NCBI RefSeq assembly: GCF_905115235.1
Contig: NC_051851.1
Location: 112,414,868-112,478,867 of the forward strand
From: Hermetia illucens
Lineage: Eukaryota > Arthropoda > Insecta > Diptera > Stratiomyidae
Reading direction: 5' to 3'
Length of the DNA: 64,000 nucleotides
Shown here piece after piece: positions 1 to 9,889 of the stretch (within the stretch, counting starts at the first letter, position 1; each line of letters starts with the position of its first letter). The notes below the pieces were generated by a model that was given only the letters and a program-made list of their open reading frames with translations, did not search any database and was not told the DNA's origin. The translations under genes and the position numbers were made by a program.

Positions 1-63
1 GTGGGCAATTTTTCAATGTACTTTAAGTTTCAGCAGTAAGGGTAACAAGCTAACCTGATAACG

Positions 64-1535
64 ATGGTCTGTGGAGCCTACATGCCCAGGAAGACATCGA
101 GGCGCGGAAAACCTTCCATGTATTGGTGGACAGTGGAAATCGCAGAGCTCCGGAAGGAGTGTCACAGGATCCGCCGCTTAACACAACGTCTAGACGACCG
201 GGAGGAGGCATGTACTATAATGATGGAGTACAAATCAGCCAAAATAAGACTCCGGAGCGCAATAAACAAGAGCAAAGCTCGCTGCTGGCAAGATCTGGTC
301 GACGAGGTGAATGGGGACTCGGTTACAAACTGGTAACCCGAAAAATCGGGGCTCTGCGGAAACCCTGTTCACTTAATGCCGAGCAGATGGACCGCATTGT
401 AAGGGCCCTCTTCCCTGCGTACCCCGTATGGGATGGTGACGTCGGCGCGGAAAGCGCAGAGGACTGTCCACTTTTCTCTATAAAAGAGTTGGAACAAGCA
501 GTCCTCTCTATGAAAAACAAGAAGGCGCCAAGACCCGATGGTATTCCAGCAGAGGTATACAAACTGGTATTCCAACACCGGCCAGACCTACACGTTCGAC
601 GAGCAGAGGCACATAGCCGCCGAACTCGACGGGTGGTGCTCCTCGTAACGCTTGACGTCAGAAACGCCTTCAATTCCGTAAGATGGAAAGACATTCTAGG
701 CACACTATACAATACCTTCAACGTGCCGAAATATCTCTTACGGATTTTGAGGGACTATCTGAGGAACCGCTCCCTGCTCTATGAAACACTAGAGGGTCAA
801 AGGTGGATGGAGGTCACGTCGGGGGTAGCACAGGGATCCATCCTAGGGCCGGACCTCTGGAACGCTACCTATGACAGTCTGCTTAAACTCGACATGCCAG
901 AAGAGTCGCGCCTGGTCGGCTACGCAGATGATGTCGCAGTGCTTGTTGCTGGACGCACTGTCGAACAGGCGCAAAGCAGACTCGGCATATTGATGCGACG
1001 GGTAAGCGGATGGATGACTAGTCATGGCTTCAACCTTGCACTGGAAAAAACCGAAGTAGTCATCCTGACTAAAAAGAGACTTTCGACCCTGCGTCCCATA
1101 TCCTTCGGCGAGTCAAAATCAGCCGTAAAGTACCTTGGGTTGACTCTTGACTCAAAGATGAGCTTTTCTGAGCAAATCATAGCAGCAGCGAACAAGGCTG
1201 CGGTTGGAGTTTCGGCGTTAAGTAGGCTAATGGCAAACATTGGGGGTCCTACGTCTAGTAGGCGACATTTCCTGATGAGTTTAACGCAGTCTGTCCTGCT
1301 CTACGACGCAGACGTATGGGCTGGCGCTCTTAAGAAGGAGGTATATCGTAAACGCCTCGCGCAAGTACAGAGACGAGGAGCTTTACGGGTGGCGTCTGCG
1401 TACCGCACTGTCTCTGAACCGGCCGTGATAGTGATCGCGGGAGTGATCCCCGTTGCCCTTCTTGCTAGGGAGCGTCAGGCACACGCTCTTGAAAACCCAC
1501 AATTTATCGGAATGACCAAGCGGCAACAAAGCTGA
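64..1535 (+). mobile_element. R1-like LINE, reverse transcriptase region (degenerate, truncated)
   Basis: Non-LTR retrotransposon copying itself by target-primed reverse transcription. The endonuclease-RT linker reads from 64 (CHRIRRLTQR, KARCWQDLVDEVNGD) in one frame; near 305-315 the coding frame shifts and continues to 1535. RT blocks follow in order: KKAPRPDGIPAEVYK (fingers), LLVTLDVRNAFNSVRW (motif A), SGVAQGSILGPDLWN (motif B) and LVGYADDVAVL (catalytic YADD). Between EVYK and LLVTLDV the usual stretch of well over 100 residues is missing, so there is an internal deletion as well as the frameshift. The apurinic endonuclease domain would lie upstream of the window. The C-terminal part ends early at a stop. 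Family level (R1 or a close Jockey-group clade) is inferred from motif style; nothing shows rDNA insertion here. Confidence 0.85.
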
Positions 1536-1680
1536 TCAATTTGTCTTAAAAGTATAGAACATCCAGTTAAGGTCACTTTTCACACTCAGAGCGCAATTAG
1601 TAGTGTTTTTAGAATAGTGATTTCACTGAAATGAAATAACATATTGATTTGCATATTTTTATTTTGAAAATAAAGGATAA

Positions 1681-2520
1681 AAGCAAAGCAGGTCGGGAAA
1701 CCGGGAGCTGGACGCCTCTGGTATGAAAGATTTTGTGTATTTCTTTGACATTTGAGTGTGCATTTGTCCTATTAGTAAGTAGCACGTTATGTATATATTA
1801 TATAAGAATATTCATTTTCGGATGATATTGACATTCAGTCTTGAATTTGCAAAGAAGCGACAACTTTGACCTATTATAACTTTAATAATAGTGCGATTTT
1901 TACCAAACATGGCAGGATCATGATCTATATTATAGCCCACGGTGGTAGGATGAATTTAAGGGGGGTTTCGCAGCAAATTACTGAAAGTTATAGTAATGCA
2001 CTATTATTAACTTTATAACAGATATCGTTCAGAGTCTAGGCACCATATAGTAGCAACTTTTTGACTTTTTTAAGATTTTTCGGTTGGGTAGTTTCTGAGA
2101 ATGTATCCGTAAAAGATATGATCACTTTCGACCTCCCGCACTCCTCTTGATATTGGGTGAAGCATAGGGGAGATAGAGTTCAAAATGCGTGCCCAAAAAA
2201 GTGAAACTAGTCTCGTTCTCAGAACCTACCCAACCGAAAAATCTGAAAAAATCAATCATGCAACTATATGACCTACGCCTCAAAATATATCCCACTCCGA
2301 TATCGGTACAAATAATGTTAATGATAGTATATTACCATATTTTTCAAATTTACCAGGAAATCCCACTTAAGTTCATTCCAGAAGTACGAAATTTGATATT
2401 AGCATAGGCGATAACATAGGACAAAATTCCAAAAAGTTTGAAAGCAATCCGACTATTATTGACAAAGCTTCGCATTTCGGGTAAATTTATGCCACTGTAA
2501 GATGGACGTCATCATCATAT
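1681..2520. repeat. Fold-back non-coding repeat family A, copy 1
   Basis: Starts with a head seen repeatedly in the window (AGGTCGGGAAACCGGGAGCT, compare 31664 and 32855). A left arm of about 1860-2155 contains AGATTTTTCGGTTGGGTAG near 2085, and a right arm of about 2165-2500 carries the same module as its reverse complement (CTACCCAACCGAAAAATCTG near 2224). Flanking pieces also mirror each other: the 'gaatttaaggggggttt' segment near 1955 against 'aatcccacttaagttcat' near 2360. No coding potential. From 2521 to 2819 nothing else is recognisable. Confidence 0.6.
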
Positions 2521-2819
2521 AAAGTGAACTTATATGAACAGCGGAGTCCATGGGGACGTTTTAGCTTCCCTTAGAGAATTTCTCACCTAAGATGAACACA
2601 AAACCTTTATGCCTTGTAGTAGTAATGAATGCCCAGCTTGCGGTTTCCAGACTTGTTTGAAACTTGATCTAACTTCTACTGCTTTTTTTTAACAAACCGT
2701 GAATAAGAAGAGGAAAGTGTAATTTTGCTTAAAACAGATACAGTTATGACCCGAAATGTCAACTAGATTTCACCCCTTGTATTCTCCTTGGGACAATCGA
2801 TAGAAAACTTTTAGAAAAC

Positions 2820-3010
2820 AATCAGGAATTGTACCGTTTTGTCGATCTCAGGACAGCCTACGATACGGTAAAACCGTTGACGGTCATGGCTAGAACCCGT
2901 ATACGAGAGTACTATCAACAGCATTTAATATCTTCAACGAGTTACGACTAGGCATTGCCACTATCGGATGTTTTGGAAAGTTATCTGAGAGTCAAGAGTA
3001 AACTTAAGGG
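2820..3010 (+). mobile_element. Old LINE reverse-transcriptase relic
   Basis: One frame reads a decayed RT motif A, FVDLRTAYDTVK, resembling the FVDFKAAYDS block of the RTE-like LINEs elsewhere in the window. The downstream frame is lost within about 100 bases. It looks older than the other LINE copies. From 3011 to 3486 nothing is recognisable. Confidence 0.4.
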
Positions 3011-3486
3011 GTACCGTTTTCACTAGGTCTATCCAATAGAATTTCCTCTCATGCATAGTACCCGTGCCCGATCCGAATACTTCAACAGATCCTGCATGGG
3101 AAGTCTACAAAGACAGTTTCTATATTAAAAGACAACGATATAAGCCCTGCCAGCGGAACAACCGCATGTGATAGAATGTCGACAATTATTTTGGCAGTGA
3201 TGGATTGGACGACATTGGCGCGAGACCGAGGGGATTGTGACAATTTTTCTGAAGTTATGTTGTAGATCTCATTTCGACAAATTATTTGCAATATATATCT
3301 CACTTAGCCTTTGGCACGCAGGGAGCGATTTGTCGCGGCGATCAAAAATCGTGCGGTCGGCGATATGGCGTTTTCACAATGTGGTATCTTGTGAGCGATC
3401 CAATATTGTGATTATTTTCTAACCAATAACTTCGATAGTATCGAATACTTCTTATAAACTTTGTGTAAAAATTAAACTGGTTAAAA

Positions 3487-3653
3487 AGATTCTTTCCTTT
3501 ATTGGCTGAGAATTTGGTGAAAAAAACAAATACAGTATTTCGGGGACCAACTGTCTGTTCCTTTTTTCAGTTTTGGAAAATAGAAAGCACACTACAGTAT
3601 TTGTTTTTTTTTTTTTTTCACTAAATTGTTAGTCAATGAGCGAAATAATCTTC
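3487..3653. repeat. Inverted-repeat hairpin, MITE-like
   Basis: A left arm at about 3487-3537 (from AAGATTCTTTCC to AACAAATACAGTA) is matched imperfectly by the reverse complement at about 3593-3653 (from TACAGTATTTG to AATAATCTT), with a spacer of about 55 bases. The right arm carries a longer T run. It is non-coding and just upstream of the Harbinger-like relic, so it could be that element's end or an independent MITE. Confidence 0.5.
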
Positions 3654-3711
3654 TCATTCGGTTTATTTTATTCAAACTTTGGCCAACTAACCTCCTCTTA
3701 GCAGGCTAAAA

Positions 3712-3876
3712 ATGAGTAGTTCAGACGAGGAGGCTCTTGTTTTAGCACTTCAAGGCAGCAGAAAAAAAAGACGATGTTGTGTACAAAAGATAAACAGGGA
3801 AGATGAAGACTTCGAGAATACCATCGCCACGAAGATAGGTTTTCCTAGTATTTCCATTTATCTTGGGAAAGTTTAG
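3712..3876 (+). mobile_element. Possible PIF/Harbinger-type N-terminal relic
   Basis: An ATG-started 54-codon ORF, MSSSDEEALVLALQGSRKKR then CCVQKINRED, has the layout of many insect Harbinger nuclease N-termini: an acidic-serine start, hydrophobic run, basic run and 'V..IN'. A later frame reads SWESLEDLHHLLQLYLH, like the 'SxESFDxLL' segment of that family. The match is short and from memory of the family only. From 3877 to 4297 nothing else is recognisable. Confidence 0.35.
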
Positions 3877-4297
3877 AAGACTTGCATCACCTATTACAAC
3901 TCTACCTACATTGAGAAGTACACAATGAATCGGAGAAACTAATTAGAACGAGGGAAAGATTTCTTTGTTAATGCAAATTATGGAAAATACTTTATAAACA
4001 ATTGAGACTTCTAAGATTTTACTTATTATTTATCATAGAAACTTAAAACAATACAAATACCACCGAACAGATCCCTGACCAATTCTGTAAAATGGCACAA
4101 ATAGATCGCTAACTACCGCGGTGTACGCGGAATGTGCAATGGCATATAATATCATAAAACTACATTGCCAGATCGTTGCAGGCTGGGGTTGCTGATTGCC
4201 GCGACTGATCGCGTCGTGTGGCAAACGCTTTAGTGAGGCCTCGGCTCATTTGTGGACCAATTATCCAACAAAAACAGCTTCTAAGAACAAAACAATA

Positions 4298-4303
4298 TTT
4301 TAT
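4298..4303 (-). terminator. Polyadenylation signal AATAAA of the microprotein pair
   Basis: AATAAA on the minus strand, 32 bases after the stop of the downstream ORF (4335). Spacing fits a short 3' UTR shared by both ORFs. Confidence 0.55.
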
Positions 4304-4334
4304 TACTAGCGCCTTTTTGTGAAAAATCTAATAA

Positions 4335-4538
4335 TCATTCAACCCTTTGTCCATCAGCTCGTTCTTTTTCGAAGATGAAGTCTGCATAGGATTCCGCCTC
4401 TCGCCGCTTCCTTCTTTGAAATTCTGGTTGTACTAGCCATTTGTAAGCAATAACAAATCCGAGAGTGAGAACTATACCACGAGTCACAAGACCTGGACCA
4501 GTCAATTGACTACTTTTCAGAAATTTTAGGAAGCTCAT
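4335..4538 (-). CDS. Single-pass mitochondrial-type microprotein, downstream ORF of a bicistronic pair
   Basis: 67 residues from ATG at 4538. Its ATG overlaps the upstream ORF's stop as ATGA, so both lie on one transcript unless splicing separates them. A short polar N-terminus leads to one hydrophobic segment (about residues 20-37, VTRGIVLTLGFVIAYKWLV), then a highly charged tail (EFQRRKRREAESYADFIFEK, then ERADGQRVE). This layout is common in small inner-membrane subunits and assembly factors of the respiratory chain. The 'YKWLV...YADF' spacing vaguely recalls COX6C, but the basic insert between is longer and I would not assign it. The bases just before the ATG (CTTCTATTACAG) look like a 3' splice site. 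ORF integrity, codon-length fit and a nearby AATAAA support a real gene. Confidence 0.6.
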   Translation of the reverse strand: MSFLKFLKSSQLTGPGLVTRGIVLTLGFVIAYKWLVQPEFQRRKRREAESYADFIFEKERADGQRVE

Positions 4539-4741
4539 CTGTAATAGAAGTTTTCTGTAAAAAGCCAGCCCCTGCTTATATCGACGTGTTTTGTACTTTT
4601 TCCGGGTTCAGCGACTGCTCCAGTTTCTTTTCGAAACCGCAGTATTAGTGGCTGCCAAATGTAAACTCCGCCTATCACTCCTATCACCGAAACAACCATC
4701 AACTGGATAGGAGTTATTCCACGGGGACGACGTATCCTCAT
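4535..4741 (-). CDS. PIGBOS1: PIGBOS1-like mitochondrial membrane microprotein, upstream ORF
   Basis: Start chosen at ATG 4741 (MRIRRPRGITPIQLMVVSVI); the frame is open further upstream but without another ATG. The core VIGVIGGVYIWQPLILRFRK matches human PIGBOS1 (an outer-mitochondrial-membrane microprotein of 54 aa) in length, membrane segment position and the GGVYI-QP motif. Unspliced it is 68 aa with tail ENFYYR. A candidate 58-nt intron, 4596-4539 (GTACAA...TTACAG), would instead give a 57-aa protein ending KNELPKISEK, closer to the human length and charge. In both readings the next ORF (4538-4335) begins on the same RNA. The family match is by recall; the intron is inferred. Confidence 0.7.
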   Translation of the reverse strand: MRIRRPRGITPIQLMVVSVIGVIGGVYIWQPLILRFRKETGAVAEPGKSTKHVDISRGWLFTENFYYR

Positions 4742-4999
4742 ACTTCTTTGGAAACTAGAGCAGGAATACGGAAGGATAACCTGCAACTGTCAAGCTTCGT
4801 TCCTAAAACAATACTTCACAGCTGCACAGCATTTTTATTCAGTAGGGTGCTTATCGTACGATTACCGTAAATAGGTAAAGGAATTCGGAAATACTCGGTA
4901 TTTCAGAACTGTCCCTAGACGGTGTTCTTCGGTCTATTTAGTTTTTATTGGTAACGATTGGTAGCAATTGTTTGTTTGGAAATGATTTTGAAATGAACT

Positions 5000-5231
5000 G
5001 TCGTCGGCGAGTATGCGGTGCTTAACGTTCTATTAAGAAGTGCTGAAGAGTGATTCGTCGGAGTTTTGGAGCGTTTGGGGAAAGCGATTGATTTGATTTG
5101 ATTTCACTTGGAAGACGAGAAGGTTTATATTGTCAAGACAAAGTCGACGTATTTAAAACAAGTCGGCGGGCGTATCTAAGAGATCCTTTTTCAACTGTTG
5201 ACTTGGCACAGATCAGAACAACAAGTGTCAG
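5000..5231 (+). other. Candidate 5' untranslated exon or divergent promoter
   Basis: Upstream of the minus-strand microprotein pair is a gene-like non-repeat stretch ending in a strong 5' splice site, GTGTCAG then GTATGT, at 5231/5232. It could be a non-coding first exon of a plus-strand gene sharing a divergent promoter with PIGBOS1. The next plus-strand coding exon, with an acceptor at 15778, is that of the 15810 gene, which would imply a 10.5-kb intron full of transposons. This is inference; no TATA box or clear initiator was found. 5232-5894 holds no recognisable gene. Confidence 0.25.
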
Positions 5232-5894
5232 GTATGTGGTGGTTGGTTCATTTGTTTAAATAATTTTAGGGAGTAGAAACTCCCTAAAACATCCGACTAG
5301 AATTTTCTATTTTTCCCTGGCTGTAAGCGTAATTATTGCATGATGAGTGTGTTCAAAAATGTCGAGAAATAGCATTTAAATTTGTGTTACATGGAATGGC
5401 AATTTTCATGGGCTGTACAGTGGCGGCAAAGAAGCAACAGTTCCGACTTGAACTGTGAAAGTGCAAAAAATAAACTTGAGTTTGACTAAAACTCGAATAT
5501 AGTGATAAAGTCAAGCTAATTGTGTAGCGGAGGCAAAATGAAAGTAAATTATATAGAAACTTTTCATGGGAAAAATGAAGCAGCATTCGCTACTTAAGGT
5601 CCAGGAAGGAGCGCTCAAAATAAAAGTAGTTCAATGCTTTGTTCAACAATAAACAAAAACGAAATAACGCCTGGGTATAGAACATTACCGAAGAATGGTT
5701 TAATATTCGGTTGTTTTTTTTTAATTTTTAATACTTGTTTCGCAATACTGGATCATAACTTGTAGCGAAATATTTGATGGACATTTTAATGGATGTTACT
5801 CTTGATCCAGTATATTGGACCAACTCCATGGAAGAAAAAGCAGGGCCGTATCATGACGCTGGATATGGGGAAATCCTCCGTGTTTTATCGTTTT

Positions 5895-7465
5895 TGTTGC
5901 CAAGCGGAAATCCCCAAAAGCTGTGTGGCGTCCTGGCCTACGCCATCGTTCCATCTCAGGCAGGGTCTGCCTCGCCTTCTTTTTCTACCTTTCCGGGCCG
6001 GATCATCCTCAACCATACCGTAACTTATTGAGCCGGATTTTATCCACAACCTGACGGTCATGGTATCGCTCATAGGTTTCGTCGCTATGTAGGCTACGAA
6101 ATCGTTCATCCTCATATAGGGGGCCAAAAATTCTTCGGAGGATTCTTTTCTCGAACGCGGCCAAGAGTTCGTAATTTTTCTTGCTAAGAACCCAATTATC
6201 CGAAGAATATATAAGGACTGGCAAGATTATTGTCTTGTACAGTAAGAGCTTTGACCCTATGGTGAGACGTTTCGAGCGGAATCAGTTCTCCATGGTTAAG
6301 TCCTGTAAGCTGAAATAGGCTCTATTGGCTGCCAACATCCGAGCGCGGATTTCATCGTCATAGCTGTTATCGGTTGTGATTTTCGACCCTAGATAGAAGA
6401 AATTATCAACGGTCTCAAAGTTGTAGTCTCCTATCTTTATTCTTCTGGTTTGACCAGTGCAGTTTGATGTTGTTGGTTGTTTTTTGGTGATGACGTTGCC
6501 ACCATATATATTGTCTTGCCTTCATTGATGTGCAGCCCAAGATATCGCGCCGCCTGCTCGATTTGGATGAATGTAGTTTGTACATCTCGGGTCGTTCTTC
6601 CGATGTCGATATCGTCAGTATAGGCCAGTAGTTAGGTGGACTTCATTGATGTGATCTGGATGAAGGCAGTTTGTACGTCTCGCGTCGTTCTTCCCATGAT
6701 GTCGATATCGTCAGCGTAGGCAACCTCGCAATTATATCAGCATCATGAATAACTTTCTCGAGGGTCAGGTTAAAAAGGGCGTATGATACAGCATCCCCTT
6801 GTCGTAGACCGTTTATATCGAATGGTCTTCAGAGTGATCCTGTTGTTTTTATCTGGCCCCGCACATTGGCCAGGGTCAGCCTAGTCAATCTTATCAATTT
6901 TGTCAGTTTTACCCTGGCTATGCTGTCATAGGCGTCTTTAAAGCCGATGAAAAGATGGTGCAACTGATGTCCATATTCCAACAGTTTTTCCATCGCTTGC
7001 CGCAGAGAGAAAATCTGATATGTTGCTGATTTGCCTGGAGTGAAGCTTCTTTGGTATGGGCCAATGATATTCTTGATGTATGGGGCTATCCGGCTAGCAA
7101 GATAGCGGAGAATATCTTATAGATGGTACTCAGCAACGTCATACCTCTATAATTGCTGCACTGTGCGATATCTCGTTTTTTATGCATGAGAGAGATAATG
7201 CCTCTTTGCCAGTTGTCAGGCATTGATTCGCTGTCCCACACCTTGAACACAAGTTGTTGAACCACTTGGTGTAATTACAATTGGTTGCCTCCATATTTAA
7301 CCGATTCGGCTGTAATTCCATCGGCTCCTGGCGACTTATGATTTTTAAGCTGATGAATTGCATGGACTGTTTCTTCTACACTTGGCGGTGGCAGTATTTG
7401 TCCGTCGTCTTCAGATGGCGGGACCTCCAATTCGCCGATGTTCTGATTATTCAGTAGTTCATCAA
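5895..7465 (-). mobile_element. RTE-like LINE, copy A (3'-proximal half, degenerate)
   Basis: Minus-strand copy of the family most complete at 35995-39215. The C-terminal domain reads VLIYSSDNWVLSKKNYELLA and KRILRRIFGPLYEDERF from 6224 down, and the linker/RT start reads NHKSPGADGITAE-like text near 7330. Motif C corresponds to 'ADDIDI' near 6610-6715, in a stretch that appears twice with slight differences. Many frameshifts interrupt the frame. Neither the endonuclease half nor the (GAT)n 3' tail is present, so it is truncated at both ends. Confidence 0.8.
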
Positions 7466-8045
7466 AGTACTTATATGAATGGGGAATTTATATTTATATG
7501 TGGACATATGTTAATGAAGCTTTGGGATAGTACCTAATTCATGTAGATATATTGTATGCTTTTGTGTACGAAGTAAATCAGAAATATGTGTGCGATGAGT
7601 TTATTTACGTGCATGTATAAGTATAGTATTTGATAATAGGCAATGTTTGTTCGTTTAGAGTGAGGATAATATTTACGTCTATAATCTATTATATGTAAAT
7701 GTTTGAGGGAATATTTCGGGGTTTTAGCTACATAAGAATGGAAAAATATGTGTAGAAAATTTCTCACATAAGATGAACACAAAATCTTTATACCCAAAGT
7801 GCGAGCATTTGTTTCCATCTGTGGTAGGTTGTCTTCTTCACATTTGAACTCCCAATGTGAAGCGTATGATGTCAACTGCTATCAAGACAGCAATTTGCAG
7901 ATCAAAACATTTGTATTAATGACTTTCAAAAAAATAGAGGGCAACTGAATTCTGTTGTTGGTTAACTTCTTCATATTTGCTAATAATATTGAACTCTCAG
8001 TGTGAAGCGTATGATGCTGATGTTATCAATTAATTTTTTTAGGTA
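7466..8045. repeat. AT-rich stretch with family A repeat fragment
   Basis: The segment near 7740-7800 (GAAAATTTCTCACATAAGATGAACACAAAATC) is the reverse complement of the family A head as seen at 31720. The duplicated phrase TGTGAAGCGTATGATG at 7855 and 7998 shows a local rearrangement. No coding evidence. Confidence 0.4.
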
Positions 8046-8285
8046 CTGAGGAGTCCTAAGTCCGCATCCAGTTGATGTCCGCCCGAACCAAATGGAGAGG
8101 AACTTGCTCGTACTCTTTTTGGTTCACGGACTCCTCTTTTTGGGTTAACCATCCAAAGTTCAAAAAATTTAAAAGGGGGACGAAGACGGTTTACGGTTTC
8201 GTACCAGGGCAGAGGCAACTCCACGGACTCTGCCTCAACTATGCCCTGGGAACAGCGTCTAGCTCGATTCAAGCTTTGGTCTGAA
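8046..8285 (+). other. Structured non-coding module, copy 1 (RNA-fold-like)
   Basis: Aligns nearly end to end with 35052-35300. Nested stems are visible: P1 GAGGAGTCC (8048) with GGACTCCTC (8128); P2 GAACCAAA (8085) with TTTGGTTC (8117); an inner GAG/CTC hairpin; and a second domain CCAGGGCA-GAGGCA (8204) with TGCCTC...TGCCCTGG (8231-8250). The other copy differs in P1 and P2 but keeps the pairing. It sits inside family A repeat sequence. No ORF spans it convincingly. It may be a SINE or another structured transcript; no known RNA family is recognised. Confidence 0.55.
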
Positions 8286-8940
8286 GTGCGGGCGGATGAT
8301 GGACTATGTCCTATATTATCGCGTATGCTGACATCAAATTTTGTACTTCTGGGATGAACTTAAGGGGGGTTTCCGGTAAATTTCTAAAACATGGTAATAT
8401 GATATTGTTAATTTTATTTGCGCAGATATCGGAACGGGATGCATTTTGAGGCCTAGATTTCATATAGATGCATCATTATGTTTTTTTTTTCAGATTTTTC
8501 GGTTGGATAGGTTCTGAGAGCGAGACCTGTTTCGCTTTTTGGGGCATTCATTCATATTTTTCAACCGATATGGTCATGTGGTATATCAAATGGCCTGATT
8601 AGTACATTTCGAAAACCTTCTTACTTTTAATATTGGATGAAACATAGGAGAGTGAGAGCTCAAAATGTGGCCCCCAAAAGTGAAAAACCGAAAATCCCCC
8701 TTGAGTTCATTCTAGAGGTATAAAATTTAGTAACAGTATAGACGATAATTCCTGAAAGTTTGAACGCAATGTGACTATTATTAACAAAGTTATTGAAAGT
8801 TAATTTCTGCATTTCACGTAAATTTATTGCATTCTAAGATGTCTACGACGTCATCTTGATATAAAGTGAACTTATCTGAACGGTGGGGTCCACGGAGTCA
8901 TTTTAGTTTTTCTTTCTAGCGCATTATTCTGTGTAAAATT
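8286..8940. repeat. Fold-back repeat family A, copy 2
   Basis: Contains the family landmarks in order: GAACTTAAGGGGGGTTTC (8354), CAGATTTTTCGGTTGG (8491), the 'aatattggatgaaacatagg' turn (8630), then right-arm text running backwards ('cccccttgagttcattctag' 8696). Non-coding. From 8941 to 9889 I see only AT-rich sequence with no gene or clear repeat. Confidence 0.55.
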
Positions 8941-9889
8941 TATCAATAACTAATTAGCGATGACTGCAATTGTTGTATTCATAATATAGGGTCACCTAAT
9001 AAGGACATTATTTTAAAATTTTAAAAGATACATTTTTTATGAAAATTATAATTTTTGCTCATTAAGGAAAACCACGTTTGCGACATTGATTCTTTTGACA
9101 AATTGTCGGTTCATATTTCTTGTGCTGCAAGATTACGTAAGGACATAAAGCTACATACAACTAACTTGTGGGCGTTCGAGCCTGAATTCGATAATCGCTT
9201 GGTTCTATCCTCATAAAATCCGAAGGAACACGAATTTTGCTTTGAATTTTTCGCAATGTGTTCTGGGATCGCTAAGTGAACGATCTGTGAATTAAAAAAA
9301 TCAATTTTGTAAAGGTCCTTAACGGTCCTAACGTTGTTTCTACCCTTACAATCTACATAAAATCATGGTTTTCTTTGCATGGATGGGATTTCATAGTCTG
9401 CATATGTCCATCAAATTCCATTTGAAAGCGCGTAAGGCAGACACAGAGTAAACTGATTTTAATAAGGACTTATTTTTACATAAAACCTTAAAAATGCAAA
9501 ACATCCTGCTGGATGACAAAAATCTCAAGAAAATCGCTTATGCATAGGCAACGTACTTTGCACTATTCTAAAAAATAAATAAAATGCTGAGATCAGGGAA
9601 GGGATAATTAAAGTATAGCTTATGTTATTCCTCTATGCTAAATCCTATCTCTGCCTTGCTGACAGCTCCCGCGGCAGGTCGACCAAGAAAATGCGTTCAA
9701 TGCCGTTAAAAACAAAATGATGGTGTTGAGATAGCCTAAGCCTCGAAAAAATACTAGGGCGTTCACGTCAGTCGACAAGGCACGACGGGCCCCGGTCTTG
9801 TTGAGAAATGGGCAAGAGTTCTTGGCGATGGACGGCGTCAGAACGTAAGTAAATTAGTATGATCAAAACAAATATGTGTCCACACGGTA

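Noticed and set aside
1-1535. R1 insertion in 28S rDNA
   Set aside because: No rRNA sequence is recognised after the element, so a site-specific rDNA copy is not supported.
4742-4786. Upstream extension of the PIGBOS1-like ORF to 4786
   Set aside because: No ATG in the extension (TTG only); ATG 4741 gives the family-length protein.
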